Below are positions 54,203-62,902 of a stretch of 64,000 nucleotides of DNA, piece after piece; the first letter of the stretch is position 1, and each line of letters opens with the position of its first letter. Location: assembly GCA_017994935.1 (NCBI GenBank), contig JAGOJU010000011.1:17871-81870 (forward strand), in the 5' to 3' direction. Below the pieces are notes generated by a model. The model was not told the origin of the DNA and ran no database searches. It worked only from the letters and a program-made list of their open reading frames with translations. Source of the DNA: Opitutaceae bacterium (GTDB taxonomy: Bacteria > Verrucomicrobiota > Verrucomicrobiia > Opitutales > Opitutaceae). The position numbers and the translations under genes were made by a program.

Positions 54203-57200
54203 TCAGAAATCCATTCGCATCGTCATCGCAATAGTGCGCGGATCCTCACGAAAGCCGCGCCGGATGTAGCGCGTGCGGGTGATATCATCCAAAGCCGCCT
54301 TGGTGATGTAGATCGTCCGATCATCCAGAAGATTCTGGACGTTGATCTGCCAGGTTACTGTGGTATCCTGAGCAAACTTCCCAAAAAGTCCCCGGGTGCG
54401 GTACTGGAGCATCGCGTCAAAAAGCAGGCGGTCATTGCCGTAGAGAGGTGTGTTGTTGAGCAAATCAACGCCAGCAATGTTCCTGCTCTGATAGCGGACA
54501 CCACCGCCAACGGTAAGTCCGTTCAAACGACCGTGGGCGAAGCGGTAGCGTGTCCACGCATTGAACTTGTGCTTTCGGTTTCCATAGCCCTGCTCCTCCG
54601 AAAGCCGAATCTCGGCAAGTTCCCTGTCCGAGTCCGCAATGCGATCTGCAACACTGCGGGTTTGAACCACATCGGCGGCATTCACATAACGCTGATTGTA
54701 GATCGTCGGACGTCCCGTGCGGGTCGTATAGATCTTGTCGAGATTCTGCCAGAGAGCCACGCGTTCCGCCCACCAAGGCACTCCCTCGTTCAGGACATTG
54801 GTTTTTGTCGACTCCGTGCGTGAATACCCCAGTCGAAGCGCCCAGTCTGGAGTCAGATTGGCAACGAGCTCGAATTCCTGCCCCTTGCTTATCCGATCCG
54901 ATAGGTAGGAAGCAGCCTGGGAAAAGTAGACGGTGCGCAATTCGTCGATCGATTGTATTGGGTCGCCTGGGCCAAAAGTCGTGAGGCCCGCCTGGCGAAA
55001 GTAGTAGTCAAACGAGGTCATGACATCGTTGTTCGGCTGAACAAATGCCGTCGTCACCTGGCCATTCGCCTGTTCGCCGAGAAACTTCGTTTCAAAAGCC
55101 CTCACCGACCCGACAATCTTGTCGTTCATGAGACTGAAGCTCACACCGACGTCCACACTTTCACCGCGATAAGGCAATGGAACCTGCTCGGTCGGCAGAA
55201 CAGTCCGGTTGCGATCCGGGAGTTCAATGCCGTTTGATGTGTTTGCGGTGAGCGAGATCTGATTGGTAACGTGAAAGACGGCGCCGAGCGACCGGCGCCA
55301 GCCACTCTGGCTCGCCTCGTCGTACCATTTGAGCTTGCTGGCGTCGAAGAAAGGTTGGTCAGCTTCGGTCGCCAACCTGAAGATCTGCGTGGCGGCATCA
55401 AGGAGTTTTCTGGGCCCCCACGTATCCACCTGATCGTGACGGAATCCGAGGGTTGTCACGAGGCGCCTGCGAAAGAAGTAGCTTTGTACCACAAGAAGCT
55501 GGGAGTCGGTGATAATCTCATCATCGAAATCCAGGGCATTCGTGGGGACAGCGCTGCTGTTCAACATCCCGATGTTGGCGAATGACGAGCGATAGCTCTC
55601 CGAACTCAGGGGCTCAGCGGGAAAACCCGTCGTATACTGATCCCAGGGCGCGCCGATCTGTATGTACCTTCTGCGCGCCATCTGGTTCTGGGCTGCAGCA
55701 GCCGTGCCGCCGAACGGGCGTCCCTCCCACACTTCGCGCAACCGATCGCGTCGGTAGTTATTGATGTTACGCTCGACCATTGCAGCAAACCGGTGCCATC
55801 CCCAACGCGACCCCAGGTTCAGATCATAAGATGTCGAAGCGCGAAAGGTGACATTCTCCGTAAAGAGCTTCTGGCGGAGGAAACTCGGCGTCTGCATGAA
55901 ATAATACCCATTGCCAAAGAAATAGGGATTCAGGGCGCCGCCGGGCAGACGATAGTTGAGATCGGCTGCAATGGCTGGATCACCGGCGAGCGTGGCAATG
56001 CTGTTGCGGCCGGACTGGTTCGCCGCGAGTTCGACATACCAATGCTCCGCAAGCCTGTGATTGAGTGTGGCTGTGAATACATGGTAGTCGATTCCTCCGT
56101 ATTCGGACGCGCCCGTCGCAGTCACCTTCCCGAGAGGCGCGATCCATTCAGGAGCGATGGGCACGACCGATCCCGTGAAGACACTGGAGTTTGTGGCCAG
56201 GGTTGTCCTATTCGCCGTCGACGCCGTTCCTTCCCACAACACGGGCTCTCCCAGCGTAGGACCGTAAACCAGAAGTGTGCGTGTCGCCACATTGCCCACA
56301 CCGGAGGATGCACCCGCAGCAACTCCATCACGGGTCTCATAACGCTCACGTGCAGGATTCCATACCACGTCGCCGGACGAAAGTGCGGCCAGGAATTTCG
56401 TGATGTTGTCAAGCGGCCCCCACTTGCGGCCGGAAACGCCCGCCAGGCGCGTATGCTCATAGGATAGCGTAAGGTTCGATTCGCTGCTGAACTTGTAGTT
56501 CACTGCCAGGGTGGCGCTCTTCTTCCGCAGGAACTGATAGGGCAGTGAGCTTCCCTCGTTGTCGTACAGGCCCATGAGGCGCAGGGCCAACCGACCCTTG
56601 ATCACCACCCGGTTGACATCGAAGGTGGCGCGATGGGTTTCATAGTTTCCAATCTTGAGCTCGATGTTGCTTGAGTCGCGCACGGGATTGGCGGTCTTGG
56701 TTCGGAAATTCAACATGCCTCCCGGTGCGCCGGTGCCGAAGAGGATTGAATTTGGACCGCGGGTCGAACCCACATTCTCCACGTTGTACGTGTCATTTCC
56801 ACCAACACCGGTTCGAAATCCATCGGTTGATGTGGACGACCGAAGACCGCGCATCCGGAATGCCGTCAAACCATCCGTAAACCCGTTGAACTCGGCACCG
56901 GCTCCGCCGGCTTGGGCGTCGCCGTAGTCCTCCTCCATGTTCAAATCATAGCGGATGATGTCCTTGATGTCCGTGGCGCCAATATCATCGAGGAAATCCC
57001 TCGTAAAAACGCTGATGGGGCCAGGCAGATCCCGCAGAGGCGTGTTGAGCCTGCTGCCCAGGAGGCTGTTGGTCGCACGATATCCCGATTCCTCCTCGGC
57101 ATTGACCAGAAACGGATTCAAGGTGACCACCTCGTCGGACGGTGCATTCGCGGCTGCAAACGCAGCGATACGGACAGAAAGGAGTCCGATGGAAACTCCG

Positions 57201-57220
57201 AGACAGAGATTTCTTTTCAT
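54203..57220 (-). CDS. TonB-dependent outer-membrane receptor, downstream of the cupredoxin-propeller gene
   Basis: 1005 residues from the ATG at 57220, which gives a signal peptide (LGVSIGLLSVRIAAFAAA). A short segment (EVVTLNPFLVNAEEESGYRA) precedes the plug, which has LRDLPGPISVFTRDFLDDIG, ATDIKDIIRYDLN and FRMRGLRSSTSTDGFR, then the plug end (NVENVGSTRGPNSILFGTGA then PGGMLNFRTK). The long barrel has repeated arginine- and tyrosine-rich strands and ends with MTMRMDF, an outer-membrane insertion signal. This form of receptor is abundant in Verrucomicrobia, and its substrates are usually unknown. The gene lies 223 bases downstream of the cupredoxin-propeller gene on the same strand, so it may be in one unit with it or have its own promoter in 57221-57442. 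Confidence 0.93.
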   Translation of the reverse strand: MKRNLCLGVSIGLLSVRIAAFAAANAPSDEVVTLNPFLVNAEEESGYRATNSLLGSRLNTPLRDLPGPISVFTRDFLDDIGATDIKDIIRYDLNMEEDYGDAQAGGAGAEFNGFTDGLTAFRMRGLRSSTSTDGFRTGVGGNDTYNVENVGSTRGPNSILFGTGAPGGMLNFRTKTANPVRDSSNIELKIGNYETHRATFDVNRVVIKGRLALRLMGLYDNEGSSLPYQFLRKKSATLAVNYKFSSESNLTLSYEHTRLAGVSGRKWGPLDNITKFLAALSSGDVVWNPARERYETRDGVAAGASSGVGNVATRTLLVYGPTLGEPVLWEGTASTANRTTLATNSSVFTGSVVPIAPEWIAPLGKVTATGASEYGGIDYHVFTATLNHRLAEHWYVELAANQSGRNSIATLAGDPAIAADLNYRLPGGALNPYFFGNGYYFMQTPSFLRQKLFTENVTFRASTSYDLNLGSRWGWHRFAAMVERNINNYRRDRLREVWEGRPFGGTAAAAQNQMARRRYIQIGAPWDQYTTGFPAEPLSSESYRSSFANIGMLNSSAVPTNALDFDDEIITDSQLLVVQSYFFRRRLVTTLGFRHDQVDTWGPRKLLDAATQIFRLATEADQPFFDASKLKWYDEASQSGWRRSLGAVFHVTNQISLTANTSNGIELPDRNRTVLPTEQVPLPYRGESVDVGVSFSLMNDKIVGSVRAFETKFLGEQANGQVTTAFVQPNNDVMTSFDYYFRQAGLTTFGPGDPIQSIDELRTVYFSQAASYLSDRISKGQEFELVANLTPDWALRLGYSRTESTKTNVLNEGVPWWAERVALWQNLDKIYTTRTGRPTIYNQRYVNAADVVQTRSVADRIADSDRELAEIRLSEEQGYGNRKHKFNAWTRYRFAHGRLNGLTVGGGVRYQSRNIAGVDLLNNTPLYGNDRLLFDAMLQYRTRGLFGKFAQDTTVTWQINVQNLLDDRTIYITKAALDDITRTRYIRRGFREDPRTIAMTMRMDF

Positions 57221-57442
57221 GGGGTGAGTGTTTGGCGGTGTACCGGCAATCGCGCTGCGAGGCGCAATGCGGATGGGGCGACAATAGGAAATTTCAGGCG
57301 CAGCGTCTTGGACCCCGGCGGAAATTGTCCTCACTGCCACGGAATTCGGAGGGGCGCTGCCGGCGCACAAGGCCGCGCCGGGAAACAGCCGTCCTCGTCC
57401 TGCGGAAATCACTGGCCGCGTGCCTGCGAGAGGCAGCATCCA

Positions 57443-59470
57443 CTACCGGACGCGCAACACGCCCTTCATCGTCATGAAATGCCCGGGAATGGAACAGATG
57501 AAATCGTAATCGCCACTTTGCCTAGGCGCAGCGAAAAAGATGCGATCGGTGGCGCCAGGCAACACAACGGCGGTGTGAAACAGGACATCCTCGGTATCAG
57601 GCACGTATCCTCTTGCGGCTCCATCCAGACCGAGGTCGAGCGCCGCACGCCCTACCGCCTCACCGCGACCGGGCGCGCACAGGACAAAATTGTGCAGCAT
57701 GTCGTCGTGGTTTCGCAATACGAACTGAATCCTTTCACCGACCTTCACCTGCAACTCCCCCAGATCAAACCGCATGCCCGGCAGCGTGCCCAACAGGATC
57801 GTACGATCGCCCTCGGGACGGCTCCAGTCAGAGGGTAGCTCAGTCGGATGCTTGGCAGATGGGGCCAGCGTCGCATCCGGAACAGGGGAGGCACAGAGTT
57901 CACCGGCCTTCGGTTCTTCGGGGATGATCCGGTCACCCTCCGGTATCCTGTTCAGCGTATAGTAAACCGTGTCGTGAAGCAGGCCCCTTCCCTGTCCGGC
58001 ATCCCGTATGCCAGAGACCTTCAGTTCGTGAAGGTAGCCTTCCCTGAGACAAACAATGCCAAGCCGGACTCGCAGCCCATCGGGTGACACAACGGCCCGC
58101 CGCACCGGGCACATCCAACGGTTGACCGGAGGGCTCCCGTAGCTGCTGTGATGTTGGTAAGTAAAGCTGGAAAGCCTGTAGTTTCCGGGGTTGGAAGCCG
58201 CGGCCGGATCTACTGGTTGCGTAAACGTGACAAGGAATCCATCGGGCTGCGCCTGCACCTCCCGTATGTCAAACGGCACATCGCCACTCCACCGAACGCG
58301 CTCAAACGCGTGTGGCCTGCCACCCACCGAACCCCATCCGCGTGCGGTTTCTCCCACAAAGAGCGATCCATCCTCGCCAAAACGAAGGCGTGCGACCCCG
58401 GACTCGAAACCCTCTCGAAACGCATAGGCCGCGCCCTGCCACACGCCGCGCACCTCCTCGATCGTCACTCGCAAGATCCTGCTTTGGCCTGAATCCCCGA
58501 CAAAGAAATGCCCGGCGAACGGACCAAACTTCCCGTTGGTCGTGTCTTCCACGATGTCGGTCGGCGCGATTCCAAATGTGGCATAGGGGAGACATACCGT
58601 GGGCGGCTTGATACCCGGGATGCGCTTGGAGAGTTCAAAGATAGATTCATCGCCATCCGGAATATCCTCCGGTCGCAATCGCACAGGCGACCCCGGCAAC
58701 GAACTCCATTCCAGGGAACCGGGGTGCCCGATGAAGTCACCGGGTTCAATGTGCGTGACGTGGCTCGTGCCCATCCATTCACCCTGATTTTCCGTGGTGA
58801 GCCAGATGCCTCGGGAGGAATACACGGCACCTGCTCCAGCGCGGAAGCCCGCGGCGATGGGAGTCATCCGGCCCGCTGGATCGATCTCGAGCATCCACCC
58901 CCGCCAGGGTACCGGCGAATAGGCAGGCGCATTGTAAGCGAGCATGAGTGTCGCCCGTACATTGCCATTGGGGCATGGAAACGGACCGAATGCGAATTCA
59001 TGATAGTTTCCTGAAACGGGAATCTGCCAGACCGTTTCAAACTTGTCGGCCCGCCCATCACCATCGCGGTCAACAACGCGGGTCAGCGCACCCCGCTGCA
59101 CAACGTAGAATCCGCCCTCAGAACAAGGCGATATTCCAAGGGGTTCGTTCAGGCCCGCAGCAAAGAGGCTGCAACGTAGGACAGGCGGATCCTCGTAGGC
59201 CCCATCCACAAACCAGAGTTCACCCCTGCGGCTCGTAACAAGCAGGCGCTTCGACGGGAGGGGCACCACCGCGCTCGCTTCAAGCACCACGCCCTCCGGC
59301 ATCGCCAGAGATACACGCGGCCACGCGCGTTGCTCGGCTGCGACAAGCGTGGCATCCGGCTTCGCAAAACGCTCGGTGCGGGAAACCGTGCGCTTTTCAG
59401 CACATAACAGGGCGGAAAACGAAATACTGATTGCCACCAGGACAACAAGCGCGAGCGATCTCCGTTTCAT
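57443..59470 (-). CDS. Exported propeller with C-terminal azurin-like cupredoxin domain
   Basis: 675 residues from the ATG at 59470. A signal peptide (LALVVLVAISISFSALLCA) precedes a β-propeller resembling PVC-type dehydrogenase-like proteins: RLLVTSRRGELWFVD, GLNEPLGISPCSEGGFYVVQ, a Ca-binding-like DRDGDGRADKFE, GPFAGHFFVGDSGQSRILRV and LRFGEDGSLFVGETARGWG. The C-terminal ~110 residues are a cupredoxin: the first copper ligand is in MLHNFVL (H593) and the others are C659, H664 and M668, spaced C-x4-H-x3-M exactly as in azurin. So a blue copper centre is predicted that could carry electrons from the propeller's cofactor. Its start overlaps the stop of the preceding gene (ATGA), which shows translational coupling. 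The propeller substrate and cofactor are unknown. Confidence 0.88.
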   Translation of the reverse strand: MKRRSLALVVLVAISISFSALLCAEKRTVSRTERFAKPDATLVAAEQRAWPRVSLAMPEGVVLEASAVVPLPSKRLLVTSRRGELWFVDGAYEDPPVLRCSLFAAGLNEPLGISPCSEGGFYVVQRGALTRVVDRDGDGRADKFETVWQIPVSGNYHEFAFGPFPCPNGNVRATLMLAYNAPAYSPVPWRGWMLEIDPAGRMTPIAAGFRAGAGAVYSSRGIWLTTENQGEWMGTSHVTHIEPGDFIGHPGSLEWSSLPGSPVRLRPEDIPDGDESIFELSKRIPGIKPPTVCLPYATFGIAPTDIVEDTTNGKFGPFAGHFFVGDSGQSRILRVTIEEVRGVWQGAAYAFREGFESGVARLRFGEDGSLFVGETARGWGSVGGRPHAFERVRWSGDVPFDIREVQAQPDGFLVTFTQPVDPAAASNPGNYRLSSFTYQHHSSYGSPPVNRWMCPVRRAVVSPDGLRVRLGIVCLREGYLHELKVSGIRDAGQGRGLLHDTVYYTLNRIPEGDRIIPEEPKAGELCASPVPDATLAPSAKHPTELPSDWSRPEGDRTILLGTLPGMRFDLGELQVKVGERIQFVLRNHDDMLHNFVLCAPGRGEAVGRAALDLGLDGAARGYVPDTEDVLFHTAVVLPGATDRIFFAAPRQSGDYDFICSIPGHFMTMKGVLRVR

Positions 59471-60219
59471 TTCCACAGGAGCCTGTAGCGAACGGGTACC
59501 CTCAAATGAACCGATTCCAACCTGACGGCGAGGAGTTGCCGATCGCCCTCCGTGCGGACAAGAGGTCTGACCTCCGCGTCCACAGGCCATTCGATCGACC
59601 ACACGCCTCCTTCCGCAACCCACCCGTCGTCGACCTCGGAAAAGGTGCGTGCCTCACCGAGCATCAGCCAGGTTTCCCATGGAGACAGGCTCCCTGAGAA
59701 TACAAGGCTGCGTTCCAGTCCGCGTTTGTCGGCCGTCGGGGCAATCCGGTCCCTGATCTCCAGCTTCTCGAGTGAAGCGAGAAACACCGGCTGGCCGTCT
59801 CGCTCCAGTTCGTAACCGTGCGATCGATACAGGGGCTCCGGCCGTTCGGGCCACCCCGATGGAAGGGAAAAAAGCCGATTGGGGAAAAATGCAAAGGACG
59901 GTCGAGTCGTAATGACCGTGACATGCCCGGCAGGCTCAACCACCTGATCGAGTCCGGCGCCGATCCAAACTTTCGACATATCCGCAAACCCACCCCGCCA
60001 CACCATGAAGGCCGTGCCCGTTTCGAAATCATAGGCATAGTGCAACCCACTCGGTGTGCCGACGAGACACGCATGCAGATGCCGGATGCCAGCGCACGGC
60101 ACAAACGAACACTGCACGATGACACGTTCACCCGGGACCAGCAGCAGCGGCTCAGCTGCAGGTCTGCTCCCGGGCAGTGCCGCGAAGGCGACCAGCGAGC
60201 ACCCAATGTGCGCCAGCAT
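59467..60219 (-). CDS. Exported protein of unknown function, coupled to the cupredoxin-propeller
   Basis: 250 residues from the ATG at 60219; a GTG at 60270 is an alternative start. The N-terminal segment (LAHIGCSLVAFAALPGSRPA) is a signal peptide. The mature protein looks β-rich (PLLLVPGERVIVQCSFVPC, LVGTPSGLHYAYDFETGTAF, MVWRGGFADMSKVWIGAG, FVTRPSF-like strands, VWSIEWPVDAEVRPLV). The GLHYAYDFETG and WRGGFADMSKVW segments recall a domain found next to PVC propeller dehydrogenases, but I cannot name it with certainty. The stop overlaps the start of the cupredoxin-propeller gene, so the two products probably work together outside the cytoplasm. It is the first gene of the unit. The promoter should lie in 60220-60522. 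Confidence 0.8.
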   Translation of the reverse strand: MLAHIGCSLVAFAALPGSRPAAEPLLLVPGERVIVQCSFVPCAGIRHLHACLVGTPSGLHYAYDFETGTAFMVWRGGFADMSKVWIGAGLDQVVEPAGHVTVITTRPSFAFFPNRLFSLPSGWPERPEPLYRSHGYELERDGQPVFLASLEKLEIRDRIAPTADKRGLERSLVFSGSLSPWETWLMLGEARTFSEVDDGWVAEGGVWSIEWPVDAEVRPLVRTEGDRQLLAVRLESVHLRVPVRYRLLWK

Positions 60220-60522
60220 GTGTCTCACGATTCGGAGCAGTGCCGTGGGATAGGGGTGGAAGCACCTCACGCAGTCGAACTAGCGAGCCGGGCATACCGC
60301 CCGCAAGCGATTCCTTCGGGGGTAAGAGCAGACATTCCGCAGGGGCCACGCAATTTTCCGCCAGCGCTCGATAGCGGGACGTATGTTTGACATCAAGAGT
60401 CCGCGTCGACCCCAACGGGCAGCAGGACAAATTCGCGACATCCCAAGGCAACCGCGCGATGTTCCGGGGGCGACCGCACCGCCGTTCCCTGCACGCGGAC
60501 TGGCGGATCCAGGCTTGCCGGC

Positions 60523-60771
60523 TCAGTCCGCGCAGGCCGGCATTTCGTAGCGCTTGTCCGCACCGGCAACAAGGCCGGCCTCCATCAACTGATCCTCAAT
60601 GCTGCAGGATGCGGCAGCAACCTGATCTGCAAAATCCGAAAAGCGGCCGAGGGCGTCAACAACACGCCCCTCGTCGATGATCGTGCGTGCAGCCTCAACG
60701 GTTGCAGTGCTCCTGTGACAGGAAAGGATGATGCTGATGTCTTCGTCCGCAATGTCCCAGGAAGTCGTCAT
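60523..60771 (-). CDS. Small acidic protein of unknown function
   Basis: 82 residues from the ATG at 60771; longer in-frame forms up to 61026 contain an unlikely Arg/Trp-rich stretch. It is helical and acidic ([60 protein letters not shown]), with three cysteines and no signal peptide. Similar short proteins with a final SIEDQLMEAGL-like helix are common in Verrucomicrobia as uncharacterised proteins, which supports a real gene. It is divergent from the rhomboid-like gene. Confidence 0.6.
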   Translation of the reverse strand: MTTSWDIADEDISIILSCHRSTATVEAARTIIDEGRVVDALGRFSDFADQVAAASCSIEDQLMEAGLVAGADKRYEMPACAD

Positions 60772-61024
60772 GGCCAGGAGGTTCTCGAAGGGCTGAAAAG
60801 TTCGACGCTCCGAGTATCGTCCACTGTCCACGAAGCTTGAACAAAACCCTCTGAGGTCGATTACCCGGAAGAGTGAGATTTTCCGTTCAAAGGATCGCCA
60901 CCACCGGCATCTCCGCACGGGAGTTGGACGCTGTGTACGCAAGGCAACGGGAAAAGTTTCCGGCCTTCCCACGCCTGACGGCTTGCGCATCCTCGCAACT
61001 GCTCCAGTTTGTTCAGGGAATCCC

Positions 61025-61870
61025 ATGAACGGTTACAGCACTTCCAACGATCACCAGCCGCTCACCTACTGGGGCAATGTCCCGCTGTTCGCCGCGCACA
61101 TGATCGTCGTGACCTTTGTCATCTCGATGATCGCCACGGCCCTCCTGAGTTTCTGGAACCAGGCTGCGTTTCTCAGCCTGGCCACGTTCGACAGTGTCCG
61201 CGTGCTGAAAGGGGAGGTCTGGCGGGTGGTCACGTATGGTCTCGTGAACCCACCATCGCTTTGGTTCGCCATCGATATGCTGATGATCGTCTGGTTCGGT
61301 CGCGAACTGGAAAAGTTTTTCGGACGCAGGCGATTCCTCTGGATATTCGCCGCCCTCTACCTCGCGCCCTCCCTGATCCTGACGGTCGTCGGCACCTGGT
61401 ATCCGACCCACTTTGCCGGACAGACCGGGGGATTCGGCCTCTTCATCGCCTTCGCAACGCTCTACCCCAACGCAATGATGCTCGGAAATATCCTGGCAAA
61501 ATGGGTGGCGGTCATCCTCGTCGGTCTCTACGTCCTGATCGCGCTTTCGAACCGTGATTGGGTCAGCCTCATCACCCTCGGAACAACCACCGTCATCGCC
61601 TGGTCGTTTGTGCGCCACGCGCAGGGGCTGCTGTCCGTTCCCACCCTGCTCCCCACTCGCACCAGACCCCGGCTCCGATCCTTGCCCGACCTGCCCGAGT
61701 CGGCAAAAAAATCCGATCCTCCGAGAGAAACCCCCTCTTCCATGGCGGAGGTCGACGCCTTGCTCGACAAGATTGCAAAGTCCGGCATCGGAAGCCTCAG
61801 TCCCAAGGAACGCGCCGTCCTAGACTCCGCACGACAGATCCTTAAAAAACGCCGCTCCTCAGGAGACTAG
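61025..61870 (+). CDS. Rhomboid-like membrane protein lacking the catalytic dyad
   Basis: 281 residues from the ATG at 61025. Six membrane helices follow the rhomboid plan: first helix (AAHMIVVTFVISMIATALLS), the conserved loop GEVWRVVTYGLVNPPSLWFA, and helices LMIVWFGRELEKFFGRRRFL and LAPSLILTVVGTWYPTHFAG. Where active rhomboids have GxSG on helix 4 it reads GQTG, and the histidine of helix 6 (normally in AHLGG) is missing (SLITLGTTTVIAW). A hydrophilic C-terminal tail carries a helical motif (MAEVDALLDKIAKSGIGSLS, PKERAVLDSARQ) seen on many verrucomicrobial rhomboids. The protein is probably an inactive rhomboid-like scaffold in the inner membrane. Confidence 0.85.
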   Translation: MNGYSTSNDHQPLTYWGNVPLFAAHMIVVTFVISMIATALLSFWNQAAFLSLATFDSVRVLKGEVWRVVTYGLVNPPSLWFAIDMLMIVWFGRELEKFFGRRRFLWIFAALYLAPSLILTVVGTWYPTHFAGQTGGFGLFIAFATLYPNAMMLGNILAKWVAVILVGLYVLIALSNRDWVSLITLGTTTVIAWSFVRHAQGLLSVPTLLPTRTRPRLRSLPDLPESAKKSDPPRETPSSMAEVDALLDKIAKSGIGSLSPKERAVLDSARQILKKRRSSGD

Positions 61871-61897
61871 CCTCCCGAGGACGAATTGACTGCAGGA

Positions 61898-61981
61898 CCC
61901 GCGGTTGCGGGCCGTTCGCATCAATTCTCCTTCGGTTGTCAAAAATTATTCCCCGGGGGGAGGCGGGGCCATCCGGCCCCG
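61898..61981. terminator. Two GC hairpins in the convergent intergenic region
   Basis: CCCGC/GCGGG (61898-61902 and 61907-61911) and CGGGGCC/GGCCCCG (61964-61970 and 61975-61981) are perfect short stems with 4-base loops between the rhomboid-like gene and the HDOD gene. The second, read on the minus strand, is followed after a C/G-rich stretch by AATAATTTTTG, which fits the end of the HDOD transcript. The call as terminator is tentative. Confidence 0.45.
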
Positions 61982-62000
61982 GGGGTTAGACGCGCCTGAT

Positions 62001-62858
62001 TCAGGCGGCGCGCAAAAGTCCGTTCAGCCGGTCGGCGATCCGGCGTGCCCGCTCGGTGCACTTCTCGACGGCAATCGCATCGGTGCCTGCCTGCTGAAGC
62101 AGGGAGTCATCCAATGCCCACGCATCCTGCTCGATCTCGAGACCTTTCCCAAGGCCCATTGCGATCCATGAGGCGCAATGCAGCAGCGCACTCATCCTTC
62201 CGTTCGCAGGATCCGCAGCGGGGCTGAACTGATAACGAATCGGATCGGTCAGCGTAAGAGGATAGTCCCACAGCTGAAACACGCGGTTGATCGCCTCCGT
62301 ACTCGTTGCTCCGAGCGCCTCCAGTTCCCATGCCTCCACACGCGCCGATGTGGCGTGGCGCCCGATCAAAGGGGCACAGGTCTGCTCCGAGGCAATCCGC
62401 TGAAGCAGCAGCCGACCGACCGGCCGCAGCAGCCCGAGGGTATAACCGACACGGCCATCCTCTCCTGCCGACTCGGCTAGATGGTCAAGGGCGACAGCGG
62501 TGGTCACCGAGTTTTCCCACAATTGATCACCTGAAATTCCGTAGACCGGCAGGCCGCCCGAGTACAACTGCGAGGCCATTGCCGCTCCGACGAGCTGAAA
62601 CACCTCATAAATGCCGATGCGCTCGATGGCGCCATCCAGGCTCACAATGTTTCCTCCTCGCGAAAACAGTGGGCTGTTGCTCGCGCGGATCACACGCGCG
62701 CTCAGGACCGGGTCCAGGCGCACGACAGTCACAAGCGCCTCGACACTCACGTCAGGATCCTTGATCGCCGCACTCAGTTGCTGGAAAATGCGCGGCGCCG
62801 CGGGCAGCTTTGCAGCGGCCGCCGTCAAGCGGGCATCAGAAAGGGGTTCTACCGGCAT
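62001..62858 (-). CDS. HDOD domain protein
   Basis: 285 residues. The HDOD region (~10-220) shows LPAAPRIFQQLSAAIKDPDV, VRLDPVLSARVIRASNSPLF, SLDGAIERIGIYEVFQLVGA and ENSVTTAVALDHLAESAGED, the HD-like helices of the family; the metal-binding His-Asp pair is not kept. The C-terminal part (LLHCASWIAMGLGKGLEIEQ, TERARRIADRLNGLLRAA) is helical. HDOD proteins act in signalling, often with cyclic-di-GMP or chemotaxis partners, and are cytoplasmic. A methyltransferase gene lies 44 bases upstream on the same strand. Confidence 0.88.
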   Translation of the reverse strand: MPVEPLSDARLTAAAAKLPAAPRIFQQLSAAIKDPDVSVEALVTVVRLDPVLSARVIRASNSPLFSRGGNIVSLDGAIERIGIYEVFQLVGAAMASQLYSGGLPVYGISGDQLWENSVTTAVALDHLAESAGEDGRVGYTLGLLRPVGRLLLQRIASEQTCAPLIGRHATSARVEAWELEALGATSTEAINRVFQLWDYPLTLTDPIRYQFSPAADPANGRMSALLHCASWIAMGLGKGLEIEQDAWALDDSLLQQAGTDAIAVEKCTERARRIADRLNGLLRAA

Positions 62859-62902
62859 GGGAATGCCCTTGGACTATCGGCACAATCCCGCGGCACTTTA
62901 TG

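Noticed and set aside
60387..60680. 97-residue plus-strand frame opposite the small acidic protein gene
   Set aside because: Arg/Pro/Gln-rich composition is typical of an antisense reading of a high-GC gene. The minus-strand frame has balanced composition.
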